Origin: Ricinus communis
Lineage: Eukaryota; Streptophyta; Magnoliopsida; Malpighiales; Euphorbiaceae
Direction of reading: 5' to 3'
Length of the DNA stretch: 64,000 bases
NCBI RefSeq assembly: GCF_019578655.1
Contig: NC_063263.1
Location: 7,822,001 to 7,886,000 of the forward strand
Each line of letters opens with the position of its first letter. Within the stretch, counting starts at the first letter, position 1. The position numbers and the translations under genes are program-made. Positions 13,653-31,270 of this stretch are shown piece by piece. A model generated the notes under the pieces. That model was not told the origin of the DNA and ran no database searches. It saw only the letters and a program-made list of their open reading frames with translations.

Positions 13653-16600
13653 CTATTTTAACAAATTTAGAAGGTGAAGTGTGATTATTTCCAACTTACT
13701 ATCGGTTTCCTCCAGCACCGGTGTAGATGAGTCAACTGAGAATCCCAACTTTAGCATGACTTCTTCCAAACGAGTTACATCTGTCAAGTACAAGTAACCA
13801 ACCTACAAAATGTTTTGCAATTAGAATCCAGCCAAGAACAGATTTTTATATCATGATTGAGGAGTTTCTCAAGTGCATTAATAAGCGAAAGTAAACAGCC
13901 AATTAAATAAGCAACCAGAGAAATCGTACATATATATGGCCAAATCACATGATTCAATATCACCTCAATTAATCCTACACCAAGATTTAAGACTTTCTAT
14001 ACCTTATATTTTAATTGCACAATGTAAAAGATGCATTTATGCGAACCAAATTTCTTTTGAGGCATCTTTCTCCAAGAAGAATTTAAAATAAAAATATTAG
14101 ATGAATATAGAGTTATAGATGCATGACTGAAAAAATGGTTGTTTTTTCATCATAACCAACAATTACCAAAGAAGCTGGAACCCATTATTAACCAAATAAT
14201 ATTTCGAAATCTTACTGATATTATTATGGAAAAAAAAGGTAAAAGAGCACTGACTAGTGTCTCCAGTGAAGATGCTCGGTTATAAACTGCTGCTCCAGCA
14301 CGTTTTTTTGTCCGTGTTTTAGCTGAAGCAATATTCTTCCCCCACCGAAGGACATCTCTGCATCAAATTGCCAAATGCCATTGGTTAACATATGGAAAAT
14401 ATATAAGTTCAGATTTAGCAGCCAATTTACAAGGATTTCCGATAGATGGAAAAGTCAGTACAGAATTAGTAACAGTGTATAAGAATTTCCAACAGTCGGT
14501 TTCAGGCTTACCAAAAAGGAAAAAACAATAGCAAAATGTGCACCTCTGTTACTAAATACCCTCCCATCTTTGCTATAGAATGTACCAACACAACTTAAAT
14601 GTTTAATCACAAGAAAGAACTTTTGAGCTATTCATGGTCATAGTGGCTTGACTCTGTTGTTCATTCAGGGGAACCCCCTATTTTCCTTGTTCTGTACTTC
14701 CTGTAAGGGACTGCTAGGATATTATACTAGAAATCATGAGAAGATTATATTCTGTAAGTGTTAAAGGACTTAGACTTTCCAATTTTGCTAATAGGTCATT
14801 AAGAAACAACTTAATTAATTGGTCATACCAAATTCATGTAACCTTCTTTAAAAAAGATCATTAAAGATTTAGTAGTACTGTTTAAAAAATATTACAGTGT
14901 CAGCATTGACCTTGAAAACCTTCTAAATCACCTGTATTCAACCTTCACAAGCTTCTAACTCTATTAAGAGTCTTTGGGATAAATTATCTTCACCATACAT
15001 GGATTCTTAACACTATTGGCACTTGCCGCGCTTGCTAAATAAGCAAGTAATGCTATTCTAAAATTAAGAAAAAATGCCAAATAAAATCATGTTCCTAAGA
15101 AAGAATCTGGTTCCCTCAATATGGGTGAGTCTTTTAGCGGTAGTGAGATGATAAATTTCACGTTCTCTTGCCTCACAAGAGAGATGATATTTGACCTCTA
15201 CTTCAAGTATATTCTCAATTATAATAAACAGAGTTTAATCTTCTGTTCATAGATTGATACATCTTCATGTTCCTAAACCACCCAAATCCTAACTTTTAAA
15301 TGATTATTTGAGGGAATAATGAGTCAATCTATCCTGAACTTTACACATAGTTTCAAATTAGTAACAATTTGCTATATGAACTTTGCAATGGTTACAAATA
15401 TATTCATTGATCTCTCATTTCCTACATGTAATTAAATAATATGGTGGAAACAATATTAAAAAAGAGAGTATTAAGATATGAAACCTCACTGTTATTTACG
15501 AGACAAGATGGCGAGCTTTAATTTATAACATTAAAACTCATCGTTTCGTCTTATGAAAAACGGTGAATTTTGATGTTTTAACCTAAACACTGAGTTATCT
15601 TTGATTAGAGTTTTCTTTTATTCTTTGTTTTTTTTCCTCCTTTGCCATTATTCTCTCTCTCTCTCTCTTCTCTCTTCTTTTGTCAAAAATGGTGAATTTT
15701 GATATTTTAAAGTGTGTTTGGGATGACTGTTAGATGTTGAAAAAACATGTTTTGGATTTTTTGATTTAATAATATTAATTTTTTATTTTTTTATAAATAT
15801 TTTTATGCAAACCTGCTTTTGCGAAAACATATTGTGAATTGAATTTTTTGATTTTATAATATTAATTTTTTATAAACTGTTTTTTGCAAACCTACTTTTG
15901 CAAAAAACATTAAATTAAATGCTTTTTGCAAAAGCATTTTTCGAAACTCAAAAGAAATAATTAAAATAAAACTTAAGTTTGGAAAAACACTTTATCAACC
16001 TTAATGCCAAACGAATCCTTAACCGTTCTTTTTTATGTTGTTACCATTTTATTATTTTTAATTACACATTGAAAATAACAGATAAGTAAAGACACACGAC
16101 TAGAGAGAGTTTGATAAAATTATAACCATTCACAAAGTTTGTATAACAAATTGTTACTAGTTTAAATTATGATAGAATTGCAAAAATGTGCAAAGTTTAG
16201 GATAGGTAAACTCATTATTCTTTCTTTGAAACATCAAGCACTTTGTTCGAAATGAGATGCATCCAACAGATATTTAGCTTAGCTATAAAATTCTGCATCC
16301 CAAGTACAAATTCTCCATCTCAAATCAGCCATTTTAATTCAAAACGGTGAACCCTGATGCTGAAGTTCAGATGTTCTAAGGACACCTAATAGAAGGTTGT
16401 TTAATTAGAATTCATGTAGTGGCAACATAATGAGACCGAGCATCACTTCACGGGACTTAGAAAACAGAGTTCTTGTATATGCTCTATCAGATAAGTAACA
16501 TCCAAAATTTAAAAGATATTAATAGAAAAATTTAAATAATTCACCATTTAAGGTACCTACTAGAGATGAGGATTCATGTTTTATAGAGCTGAAAGAAAGA

Positions 16601-18677
16601 TACTACATGACTTCTATCCACTATGAACATCATAAAAGTTACAATAGAAAGAACATAATTAAAAGCAAAAAAAGAAAAGCAATATAATTTGCTCCACCAA
16701 CCTTTCTTCTTTTGACAAGAAGTTATCATTAAGAAGCTTATGAAGCAACGCATCCTGATTTCAGCAAGACAAAATATTAGAATGTCTGCAAGAACAAATA
16801 TCCATAAAACTTTATGTGTAATTAATTCAAAGTTTAGAGGGGATAAATCCTTAGGATAAACATGTAGCACCTAATTTAGGTGCTCTTCTGGTGCTGAAAG
16901 GGAAGAAGAAGAACAAGGGTAAATTTACTAAATATATACTAATCAAACTAAACATACTCCTATGCAACCTTTGTTACTATCTGGGAAACTAAACCTGCTG
17001 CCAAACACCTAAAGCTATAAAGGGAGAAGAAGAACTCACAAATACATCAGTGAATTATTAAATACCATTGGAAGTAAAATGCAATTTATTTAAGGTTACC
17101 TGAATAGACTCCACAGAAAGAAGACTATTCATCCTAAATTGTAAGGAAAGAAAAGCTTCCCTGCCCGCAAATATTAAATTGGTGGCACTATATACAATTC
17201 ATCTATCTAGCAGCTGAAAGCAGAGTGAAATAGAAAATTTCCTTATTACTCTTATTGGATCCATGCATAGCAACTGAAGTTCACAGATTATAACTAAAGC
17301 TAAAGGACAATGAAAAATGCAAAAACAAAAGCATAAGATGCTATGTTACAAAAATCTAAAAATTTGGTTGAATATTAAATCGCAGTATCACCATATGCAC
17401 ATACCACTTAAGAAAATACAATAACATCTATGAGCAGAAACTGCAAGAACATAGTGTTTAGGAATGTACCTGTGCTTCACAGCGTACTACTGACATTACG
17501 CGATCATTGTATTCCTCAATGCTTAGTGGAGGAAACAAAAAGTGTCTTCGAGCATATAGCTGCATGGTATAGGAAATACTAATATAAGGCATGCAGGAAA
17601 TTGACTGCTGTCACGCATCCGCTGTTTCTTATTATTAGTCACACAAGCACAAGTGTAGCATTGATGAACAATCATACAAGAAAGAAAAAAAAAATCTACA
17701 ATCAACAAACTTCTGCTGCCAGTCAGTGTTGAAGTATCATTGTGCGTTTAGACCATTCCATTCCATGAAAAATGTATTGCCTAAAACTCTAACACAAACT
17801 TTATTTAAAGTGATTATGAATATTTTGAAAACTCACCTCATATATGCTATCACCGATATATGCTAAAGTTGCTGCATTATAAACTGATCGAGGCTTTTCC
17901 ACTTTTGGTGGAGTGGGCATCCATCTTTCATATCCCAAATATGTATCATCCAATTTCTTCATAACTCCTACCATAGACTTCGGTAAGTCTAAAAATGCAA
18001 GAATTCAATTCAATTGTACTCAATTCAGTCAATTCTCATGTTTGCGAAGGTCATAGTTGCTATTTGCTAGAATGTAATCCTTCAAACCTTAAAAAGAATG
18101 CAATTTCAAAGAAACGAAATCATGCCAAAAATGACATGATTTTGCAAGAATTCAAATGAACTGAGTTCTTCCAAACAAGGCCTATAAGAAATTCCACAGA
18201 GGAAAACACACCAAGAATCTCCTAAACTAAAATGATAGAACTAAAACATCTTTGTCCACTAAATAGCAAAGAAAGATTTGTCTATTACGTGTATATAAGT
18301 TCCCACTAAACTATGACTATTGCCTACTAAAAAGGGAAAAAATGAAAAACAGAGCTTTAAAGAGAATTATCAACAAAAAAAAGAAAAAGAAGAATCATAC
18401 TACAACTGAGCAAGAAGAAGTGATAGTGTGTGTGGCGGGTACCTTGAGGTGTAGTGTTGCGTTTGAGAAGGTTAGAAACTGATTGAGTTGTTACAGTGAC
18501 TGAGAGAGGTGAAGTTGTGGTGGGTGGTGGTAAAGACAAAGTGTTGGGCTGAGAGGTGGGATTTTTGGTGTGTTTTCGAGGAGCATTTGGATTGTAAGTG
18601 AGTCTTTGCTGAGTGTCCCATGATGCTCTTACACTTACTCTCAGCGACGATGACATCGTGGATAGAATCGTTGGCAT
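13653..18677 (-). CDS. Mini-ribonuclease III-like protein, chloroplast
   Basis: Six exons on the minus strand join in frame: 18677-18443, 17988-17837, 17559-17470, 16754-16702, 14357-14255, 13802-13653. The product is 260 aa and all introns are GT-AG. Residues 1 to about 75 are rich in Ser, Thr, Pro and Arg with few acidic residues, like a chloroplast transit peptide. Residues 115-129 read YNAATLAYIGDSIYE, the Mini-III signature, with Asp125 as a likely metal-binding acid. Near residues 207-217 SLETLVGYLYL supplies the second conserved acid, Glu209. There is no double-stranded-RNA-binding domain, as expected for this class. The Arabidopsis relatives RNC3/RNC4 act in chloroplast rRNA maturation and intron RNA turnover; that role here is by homology. 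I chose the first ATG; a second Met at residue 8 is an alternative. The gene is divergent from the RH20 gene. Intron 4 (14,358-16,701) carries transposon insertions. Confidence 0.92.
15314..16220. mobile_element. non-autonomous DNA transposon with ~95 bp inverted ends (Mini-RNase III intron 4)
   Basis: The two ends are inverted copies of each other. The left end starts GAATAATGAGTCAATCTATC and the reverse complement of the right end starts GAATAATGAGTTTACCTATC. Similarity continues for roughly 95 bases through AGTAACAATTTG and GGTTA. No coding frame lies inside. Length and long inverted ends suggest a Mutator-like or similar non-autonomous element. I could not fix a target-site duplication. 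It sits wholly within intron 4, between the exons encoding residues 160-177 and 178-211, and contains a second, nested element. Confidence 0.75.
15711..16018. mobile_element. Tourist-like MITE nested in the intron element
   Basis: The left end reads AGTGTGTTTGGGA and the reverse complement of the right end reads AGGATTCGTTTGGCA. Both carry the GTTTGG core seen at ends of many plant PIF/Harbinger (Tourist) MITEs. Both flanks show TTAA/TAA, matching the TWA target duplication of that superfamily. Inside, a block of about 80 bases with an AATATTAATTTTTTAT core followed by GCAAACC is present twice. It lies entirely inside the larger inverted-repeat element, so it inserted later. Confidence 0.6.
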
Positions 18678-18783
18678 TTCTGACTTTGCTTTGCTTCTTT
18701 CAGTTCAGTTGGGGAGCTATCAATGTAGTAATTAGTAATTTGAAAGGATTGGGTTAGGCTTCCGTTTCTCTTAGGCTTCTTTT

Positions 18784-18789
18784 GGCCCA
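18784..18789 (-). promoter_or_regulatory. site II-type TGGGCC promoter element of the Mini-RNase III gene
   Basis: On the minus strand TGGGCC lies about 108 bases upstream of the Mini-III start codon. Plant nuclear genes for organellar, ribosomal and other housekeeping proteins often carry this TCP-bound motif just upstream of transcription start. Position and strand fit, but a six-base motif alone is weak evidence. Confidence 0.4.
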
Positions 18790-18900
18790 CAAATCATTCC
18801 CAGGCCATGCTTTTAGAGACGCCGGCTCATTTACGGCAAATAAGAGGTCCTCAAAGATTCATTTAAAATATAATTATTTGAATTGTTCTAAAATCATTTA

Positions 18901-19018
18901 AAAGCTGGAATAATTAAAAATTTGGTTTCATGAACTTTTCAGAATTTGAAAATGAAGTGTCTAAACTTTTAAAAATAATAATTAAGTGTGTCAACTTGAT
19001 AAAAATAAACGAACAAGA
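18901..19018 (+). repeat. left terminal inverted repeat of the MULE
   Basis: This repeat pairs with 24493-24608 in inverted orientation. The inner ~60 bases are nearly identical, and the outer ~50 bases align with mismatches and short gaps. It starts about 220 bases upstream of the Mini-III start codon, so it may touch that gene's promoter. Confidence 0.8.
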
Positions 19019-19543
19019 GGTTACTTATTTGAAATGTTGATATAGATTATTTGATTTTAAAACTATTATGTAAGGTGGAAAAAGAGTAACCCGAAATTAC
19101 ACAAAACCCCCTTACTTAAGCAATTCTTCGATATATTGTTCCAAAAGATTCAAAAAAAGAAAAATTAGGAATTTGGTTCTTAAACTTTCATTAGAATTTA
19201 GGAATTAGATATTAAGGCTAACATTTGAAGATTTGTCAGAATCTAATCCAAAGAAACACTACGTCGATTCGAATTTTGAAGCATCTGTCAAAATGAAAAG
19301 GTATTTTCTTATGCTTGATGTTTTAGGGTTTATTTGTTTATACATATAGGATCCATTTATGGTGAAATTTATTAAATTATTCATTGTCTTTCAATGGAAA
19401 TGTGTAGTTTTATGGAAATGGTATAATTTTTTAAGCTCTTTTTTCTCTTGCATTTTCCTATTTAATGTTATTTTCTAGGGTTAATGTGTGTGTTTGATTT
19501 TTTAATTTAATATGCACTTTATTCATTTGTATTTGGGTGGAAT

Positions 19544-22500
19544 TTGATTAGTGATTTAGGGATTGAACAAAGAATTTATTTCGGGGGTGATATGTATGAA
19601 ATAGACATAAAGGTTGAGAAGTTTTCTTTGTTGGATTTTGAAAAATTTGTAAATGAGATAATATGTTATAGGCATTTGCAAAAGTTACACTTTAGGATCC
19701 CTGGTAAATCTTTAGCACATGGGTTGAGGTTGTTGTATGACTTGTCAGTTATAGACATGCTTAATATAGTTAAAGAGCATAGTGAAATTGAAGTATATAC
19801 TGAGCATAAGGTAGTACGGGACCAATTGAGGGATATATTTAGAAATAAATAAAATAGTGAGATTATATGTGACTTAATAACTAATGGAGCTCTAGAAAGA
19901 GGTACAAAGTTAAATGAGGCAGAAAAAGTTGGTGAAGTAAGGGATTTTGTTGAGGGGATATTCAATTTATCTTAGCAAAAGATAGTGAATGAAGATGAAG
20001 GTGTTTCCAATAATGCATCTAATCAATTTGAGCATGGTCATAGGTCAGATGAGGCTTTTGATGTGGTAATTGAAGATCAAACTCATAATTTAGATCATAT
20101 GATAATGCGGCAAATAAATTTCAGGAAGTAGATGTGTTTGAGGAGGGATCTGACCTAAATAAAGATAGGGAATCTAATAAAAAAGTGATTAAGTATGAAG
20201 GATTGTCAGATGATGATGAGGAATTACAAGAAGCCAGAAATAAGTTGAGGCAATTTAGACAAAGAAACTGTAGATTTGAGGCTGTTGGACGTGATAAAAA
20301 TGCAACAAACAACAATAAGCAAACTGAAGAAGATAGAAATAAGCCAGTTGTAGATGCTGGCAATGACACAGATTAATTTCAGTTGAGTGATGATTACAAT
20401 GCAGTCAATAATGATCCTTCCAATAATGACCATGCAGTGAGAAAGAGGTTGAAATATCCCATATTTCAGCCAAATACAGAGAATATCCATTTTTCTTTAG
20501 GCATGAGATTGCAAAGTCCAAGACAATTTAAAGAAGCTCTTATCAAATTTGCAATCCAAGAGAGGAGGGGGATTAAATTTACGAGGAACACATCTGAACA
20601 GGTTAGAGCAAGGTGTGTAAGAAGTAATTGTGATTTGATGATTTTTATATCAGTAGACAGTGTTAGTAAGAGGTTTATAGTGAAGACCTATAAAAATGAG
20701 CATTCTTGTCCAATTACTTACAAGAATAGGAAGATAAGCACTAAAAGGCTTGTAAAATATTACTTATATAAATACAAGTCTATATCATGCATGAAATTAA
20801 TTGACTTGAAAGGGCTGCTTAAAGAATGTTTAGAGTTAGAGATAACTTTGACTAAGATAAGGAGGGCAAAGGTGCATGCAATTGCTAATTTGCAAGGTCA
20901 AGTAAGAAAAGAGTTCTCTATGGTTTCGAATTATCTTGGTGAAATAACTAGGAGCAACCAAGGTAGCACAATTGTTATGAAAGTTCATAGACCAAATTTC
21001 TGATCAACCAGCAGTATTTGTAAGACTTTATATCTCATTTGATTGCTTGAAGAAGGGGTTGTTAAGTGCATTAGAAGGGTGCTTGGGTTAGACGAGTATT
21101 CTTTGAAAGGACCGATCAAAGGTGAGATTTTAGCAGTAATTAGGAGAGAAGGGAATAACCAAAAAATTTCCTATGGCTTAGGCTTTGGTTGACACTAAGA
21201 CAAGAATTACTTGGGATTGGTTTTTACAGCAGCTTAAAAATGATTTGCACCTTGAAGATGGTGATGGTTGGACTGTCATCACTGACCAACAAAAGATAAT
21301 CTTTTAACTTCATTTTAGGCATGTAAGTAAGCTTTTAATTTATATTGTATGCAACTCATGATGTTTTTACAATTTCATGTTTTTCGGGTCTTCTAGATTT
21401 TGTGAGTAATATGCTGCCTAATGCTGAATATAGGTGTTGTGCAAGATACCTATATAAAAATTAGAGAAAAAGGCATGGAGGAAATAAAGACCTTCAGAAG
21501 TAGTTTTGGATATGGGCAAAACAATAAACATGCCTGATTTTGATAAGAATATGGAGAAGCTAAAGAGGCTATCACCTAGACGTTATGAAGATATATTGAA
21601 CACTCACCCTCGATACTAGTGCAAAGCTTACTTCAACGCTAGGTAAAATATGATATCGTAGATAACAATCTAATTTAGGCATTTAATGGAAAATTTATTG
21701 AGGCTAGGACTAAAAATATTATCTCAATATTAGAAGATATTAGAGAATTAGTAATAATAAGGTTGCATACCAATATGGATATGACCAGCAGGTGGAATGG
21801 TGATTTTGGTTATAGGATTAGGAAAAAGTTACATGACAGTTATGTAGAAAGTGGAAACTGTTAGTTGTTATGGAATGAGGAAAGTGGTTTTTTGAAGTGG
21901 GGTATAAGAGAGATACCTATGTAGTCGATTTGAAAAATAAAACTTGTCCTTGTCGAAAATGGCAATACCTTACCCTCATGCGATTTGTGCAATGTTGCAC
22001 ATAGATGGCAGACTTGAGCAATATGTTAACAATTGGTATAAGAAAGAAAAGTATTTAAAGGCTTATGCACATATGATGCAACCAATGAACAATAAAATTT
22101 TTTGATAGAAATCTAGAAATAATCCTCCACAACCACCTCCTTTTAAAAAATGCCCAGTAGACCTACTAGGAATAGGAGAAATGAAGAAGGTGAGAATGGT
22201 AGTGGATATAAGCTTTCCAGGAGAGATAGAAAAATGACATGCTAAGTATGTTTTGAGAAAGGACACAATAAGAAAACATGTCCCATATTGAAAGCACAGC
22301 AAGCAGTACAACCTAAAACTTAATAAGGTCCATTACCTTCAAGGCAACAGACTAAAAGAAGCTTCCAAACCAAAACTTCAAAAATTTTAGTAAGCATCTA
22401 TCTATTTCATTTTCTATTTTACAATAAATGTGATGTTATTAATGTTATATTGTATAATATGCATACATTTTAAGCAAAAGGTGGTAAAGGAGTTATTGGA

Positions 22501-23350
22501 GCTGTTGTCTTACGGGAATGCAGTGGTTCACAAAGTGTTCCAGCTCAAGTTGAAGTATCCATTGTCACTAATACTCAAGAAAATGAAGCTCAATGTATGT
22601 CAGGTGTTGTATCTAATGTGAACATGAACCTAGGCAGTAATGATAGATTTAGAAATGCATTGCCATATCAAAGGAAGAACCTGAAGAATCCATGAAAATA
22701 ATACATACCTGGGTTTGCAGTACAATCAGTAAGAGGTTATGGTGTCTTCATAGATCCAGTGACAGGCCATGTGGCTATAAATGTGGTAATACCAGTTCAT
22801 TTTAATACTTTTAATTTGTAAATGTTAAAAAGTTATATGCTTATAATGTGCGTTTTGGTTGGATATATTATTTACAACCAAAGACTAGTTCTCAAAGAAT
22901 AATTTACAAGAAGGGTATAAGAAGAGAAGGCAATGAAGTCGAGCCATCATTCATGACACAAATAAAAGCAGGATTTAAGAAATGGGGCAAACAGTTTAAT
23001 ACTACTTCTTAATCAGAGGTAAATTATCTTTAGTAAAAAATTGTCTTTCGTTAATGCACAAATACTTAATATATGATTATGTTTTTACTATATCATTAGG
23101 GAGAAAGGCAGACAAAAATCTTATCACTATTTGATAAAGATAAAGAGAAACAAAGCACATAAGCTTCAATAGAGAATTTTGAGAAAAAGAGGAAATCCAA
23201 TTATGATGATCGTGCAAAAAAAGAAATAAAAGCAAGCTTGGAGAAAGTGGTACCAGTTCCACAACTCAAGAACCTCCAATGGGAACACAAGAATCCATTG
23301 CTAGATGACCAAATTAAAGAATCTCCAAATGTCATGTATTTATTTTGTTA
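19544..23350 (+). pseudogene. decayed MuDR/MULE transposase
   Basis: Reading across frames, transposase segments appear in the expected family order. An N-terminal PB1-like region is at 19,544-19,849. An acidic linker follows at ~19,860-20,380, then the plant MuDR zinc/DNA-binding region at ~20,480-20,880 (with CVRSNCDLMI and HSCPITYK). Core pieces occur at ~21,180-21,300 (TRITWDWFLQQL) and ~21,540-21,880 (EKLKRLSPRRYED). A SWIM finger is at ~21,940-22,020 (CPCRKWQ, then PYPHAICAML in a shifted frame). A zinc knuckle at ~22,240 has a stop at its second position. A C-terminal RGYGVFIDP-type piece is at ~22,730. Many stops and frameshifts break it. It cannot encode an active enzyme, but nearly full length is traceable. 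Introns are not resolved. Confidence 0.82.
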
Positions 23351-24492
23351 AACTTATGTTTTCATTTCTTATTTTTGGTACAATTTGTGATAGTGTCTAT
23401 TTTAGCACAATGTAATGTTAATTGAGACCAATTGTAGATAAATTGGGATCCTTTTCACTTTGTTTCACTAATTTATAATGTGAATCGATGGAACTAGTTA
23501 TTAGCATATTAATAAATGTTCGCTTTTTGGTAATGTGACTAGTAAATGTCTTAAATTTTGTTGTTTCTTTTTAAAGCTCTTACTACATGTTTTCGCCATT
23601 GCTTTGTATATGAGCATACTGGTAGTACTGACCATTGCTTTCTTACTATATACCTTTACATTTCTTTTGAGCATTTTATCAAACATATAGTGAAAACAAC
23701 ACCAATTATATCAATAAATTATTAACAAATAAAATTATATCAAGTCATTCTTTCAAAATATAAATTCGTCATATTTCATTCATCAAACAACAAATTATAG
23801 AGCTTTCTCCTTCTATTTTACATAATTAGTCCAAAAATACATACCATAAACACTGCATTTAGTCAGGAAATAAAGTAGCAGTGAGTAACAATAAAAAATT
23901 ACTTCCTATTTCCATGCCCATCAGCATTAACCAACCATTCAACACTGTCATTTTAGCATAATCACCAACAATGAAAAAATTACCTACGCCCATAACCACT
24001 TTTTCCTTCTCTAATTCCTTTTTAGTTCACCTTATATGTTATTAATCTTCATAGCAACCTAGGTATGATTTGTCTAGCTCTTTTACATATTGGAGGATCA
24101 ATCCATGTGAAATAATCGCAACCTTCATTTGCAGTACCAATTTCGCACGGCATGAATATCCTACTTGAATTTTGATTCATCTAAGAGGTTTTAACTATGC
24201 ATGCTTGTCACACGAGCAAAGTGAACCAACCCCGTCCATTTTTTAGGACTTTACAGGATTGTCTTTAAACAAAAAAAAAAAGAAAGGTGAAGAGATGAAT
24301 TAGAGATAGAGAATATGATTTGATATGAAAACACAAATCCTAACCTATTTTATTTTATCTTTCATCCAAATGGGTGTTTTAGTCTAACTAAGCGTGATAG
24401 ATTTCCTCTTTCTTCCACCTAAGCATGCTAAACGTTATTTTTATTTCACATTAGTTACTATTGTAGAGCAACCGGTTAATGACATGCAAAAC

Positions 24493-24608
24493 AAACTTGT
24501 TTATTTATTTTTAATAAGTTGACACATTCAATTGTTATTTTTAAAAGTTTAGACACTTAATTATCAAATTTTGACAAATTTAAATACTACATTTATAATT
24601 ATCACTTT
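24493..24608 (-). repeat. right terminal inverted repeat of the MULE
   Basis: This is the inverted partner of 18901-19018. It ends about 690 bases upstream of the RH20 start codon, leaving that gene a short private promoter. Confidence 0.8.
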
Positions 24609-24887
24609 AAAAGTTTAATATTTTATATAGTTTGTATGCGGCTAGGCTTATTTACAACCTACTATTGTATATTCAAAGTTATATTCTATACTTTTATTTT
24701 CTTTTAAATGATATGAGAATTTAATTTTTATCAAAAAATGAAGTGCTAATAATTATCTATTTTTACATGCATCATCCTTGCTAGGCAAATTTTGATCCTT
24801 ATGAGATTTTATTGCTACATCAAGAACTAATTATTTATTTAAAGTATATTTTGTCAATCTAAATATTGTTAACAAAAAGAAAAAAAA

Positions 24888-24965
24888 TAGTGGTAGAGTT
24901 CTATAGAGTTCGAGTAGAGGTCTCAAGTTCAAATCTGTACTTATTTATTTTTATGATAAAATAAA
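24888..24965 (+). repeat. possible tRNA-derived SINE head
   Basis: An A-box-like TAGTGGTAGAG is followed about 38 bases later by a B-box-like GTTCAAATCT, the spacing of an internal RNA polymerase III promoter. AT-rich sequence follows, and no tRNA cloverleaf can be formed, so it is not a tRNA gene. The boundaries are guesses. Confidence 0.3.
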
Positions 24966-25059
24966 TTATAAATTAGCCCATCGTGTTATAATTTCAAAAC
25001 TTGAGTGTTTAATCGAGACGAATTGAATACGAAGGACTCTTTTCTTTAGCACTTTGGCC

Positions 25060-25299
25060 CCAAATTTTTCTTTTCTAGGAAAAAATAAAAGAAAACCCAA
25101 GAGGAAAGAAAGAGCAAGGGAGAGCGATAAAACTCGAGAGAGAGAGAGAGAAGAGGGGTCGTCTTCTACCTTTCATTTTACCAAAAGTTGAAAACCCCAT
25201 AAACCCACTTGGAAAAGAGAAAAAAAGAACCGATTCTCTATCTATCGTCACTCATTCAATTAACAATCCACAGTTAGTACTCTCACGATTGCAACAAGC
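25060..25299 (+). promoter_or_regulatory. RH20 promoter-proximal region and 5' leader
   Basis: This purine-rich stretch with a GAGAGA tract at ~25,136-25,152 precedes the RH20 start codon. It looks like a plant 5' untranslated leader. I cannot fix the transcription start. Confidence 0.4.

Positions 25300-31270
<5,971 letters not shown>

Larger units (their letters stand above)
18901..24608 (+). mobile_element. Mutator-like element (MULE) with long terminal inverted repeats
   Basis: The left end, 18901-19018, and the reverse complement of the right end, 24493-24608, align over about 115 bases. The best core is GTGTCTAAACTTTTAAAAAT, followed in both by a run containing GTGTCAACTT, then AAAAATAAA. 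Between them lies a degraded MuDR-type transposase on the plus strand. The total of ~5.7 kb, long ends and gene content fit a once autonomous MULE. No 9-11 bp target duplication could be recognised, as expected if the ends have drifted. It occupies most of the 6.6 kb between the divergent Mini-III and RH20 genes. Confidence 0.8.

Noticed and set aside
18357..18442. Continuation of the first Mini-III exon past 18,443
   Set aside because: The frame runs on to a stop, but the donor CAAG/GTACC at 18,442 joins perfectly to the Mini-III domain exons. The extra residues are intron.
24921..24936. Possible tRNA gene from a B-box-like sequence
   Set aside because: There is no acceptor stem or anticodon arm pairing around it. 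A SINE head is the more reasonable reading.
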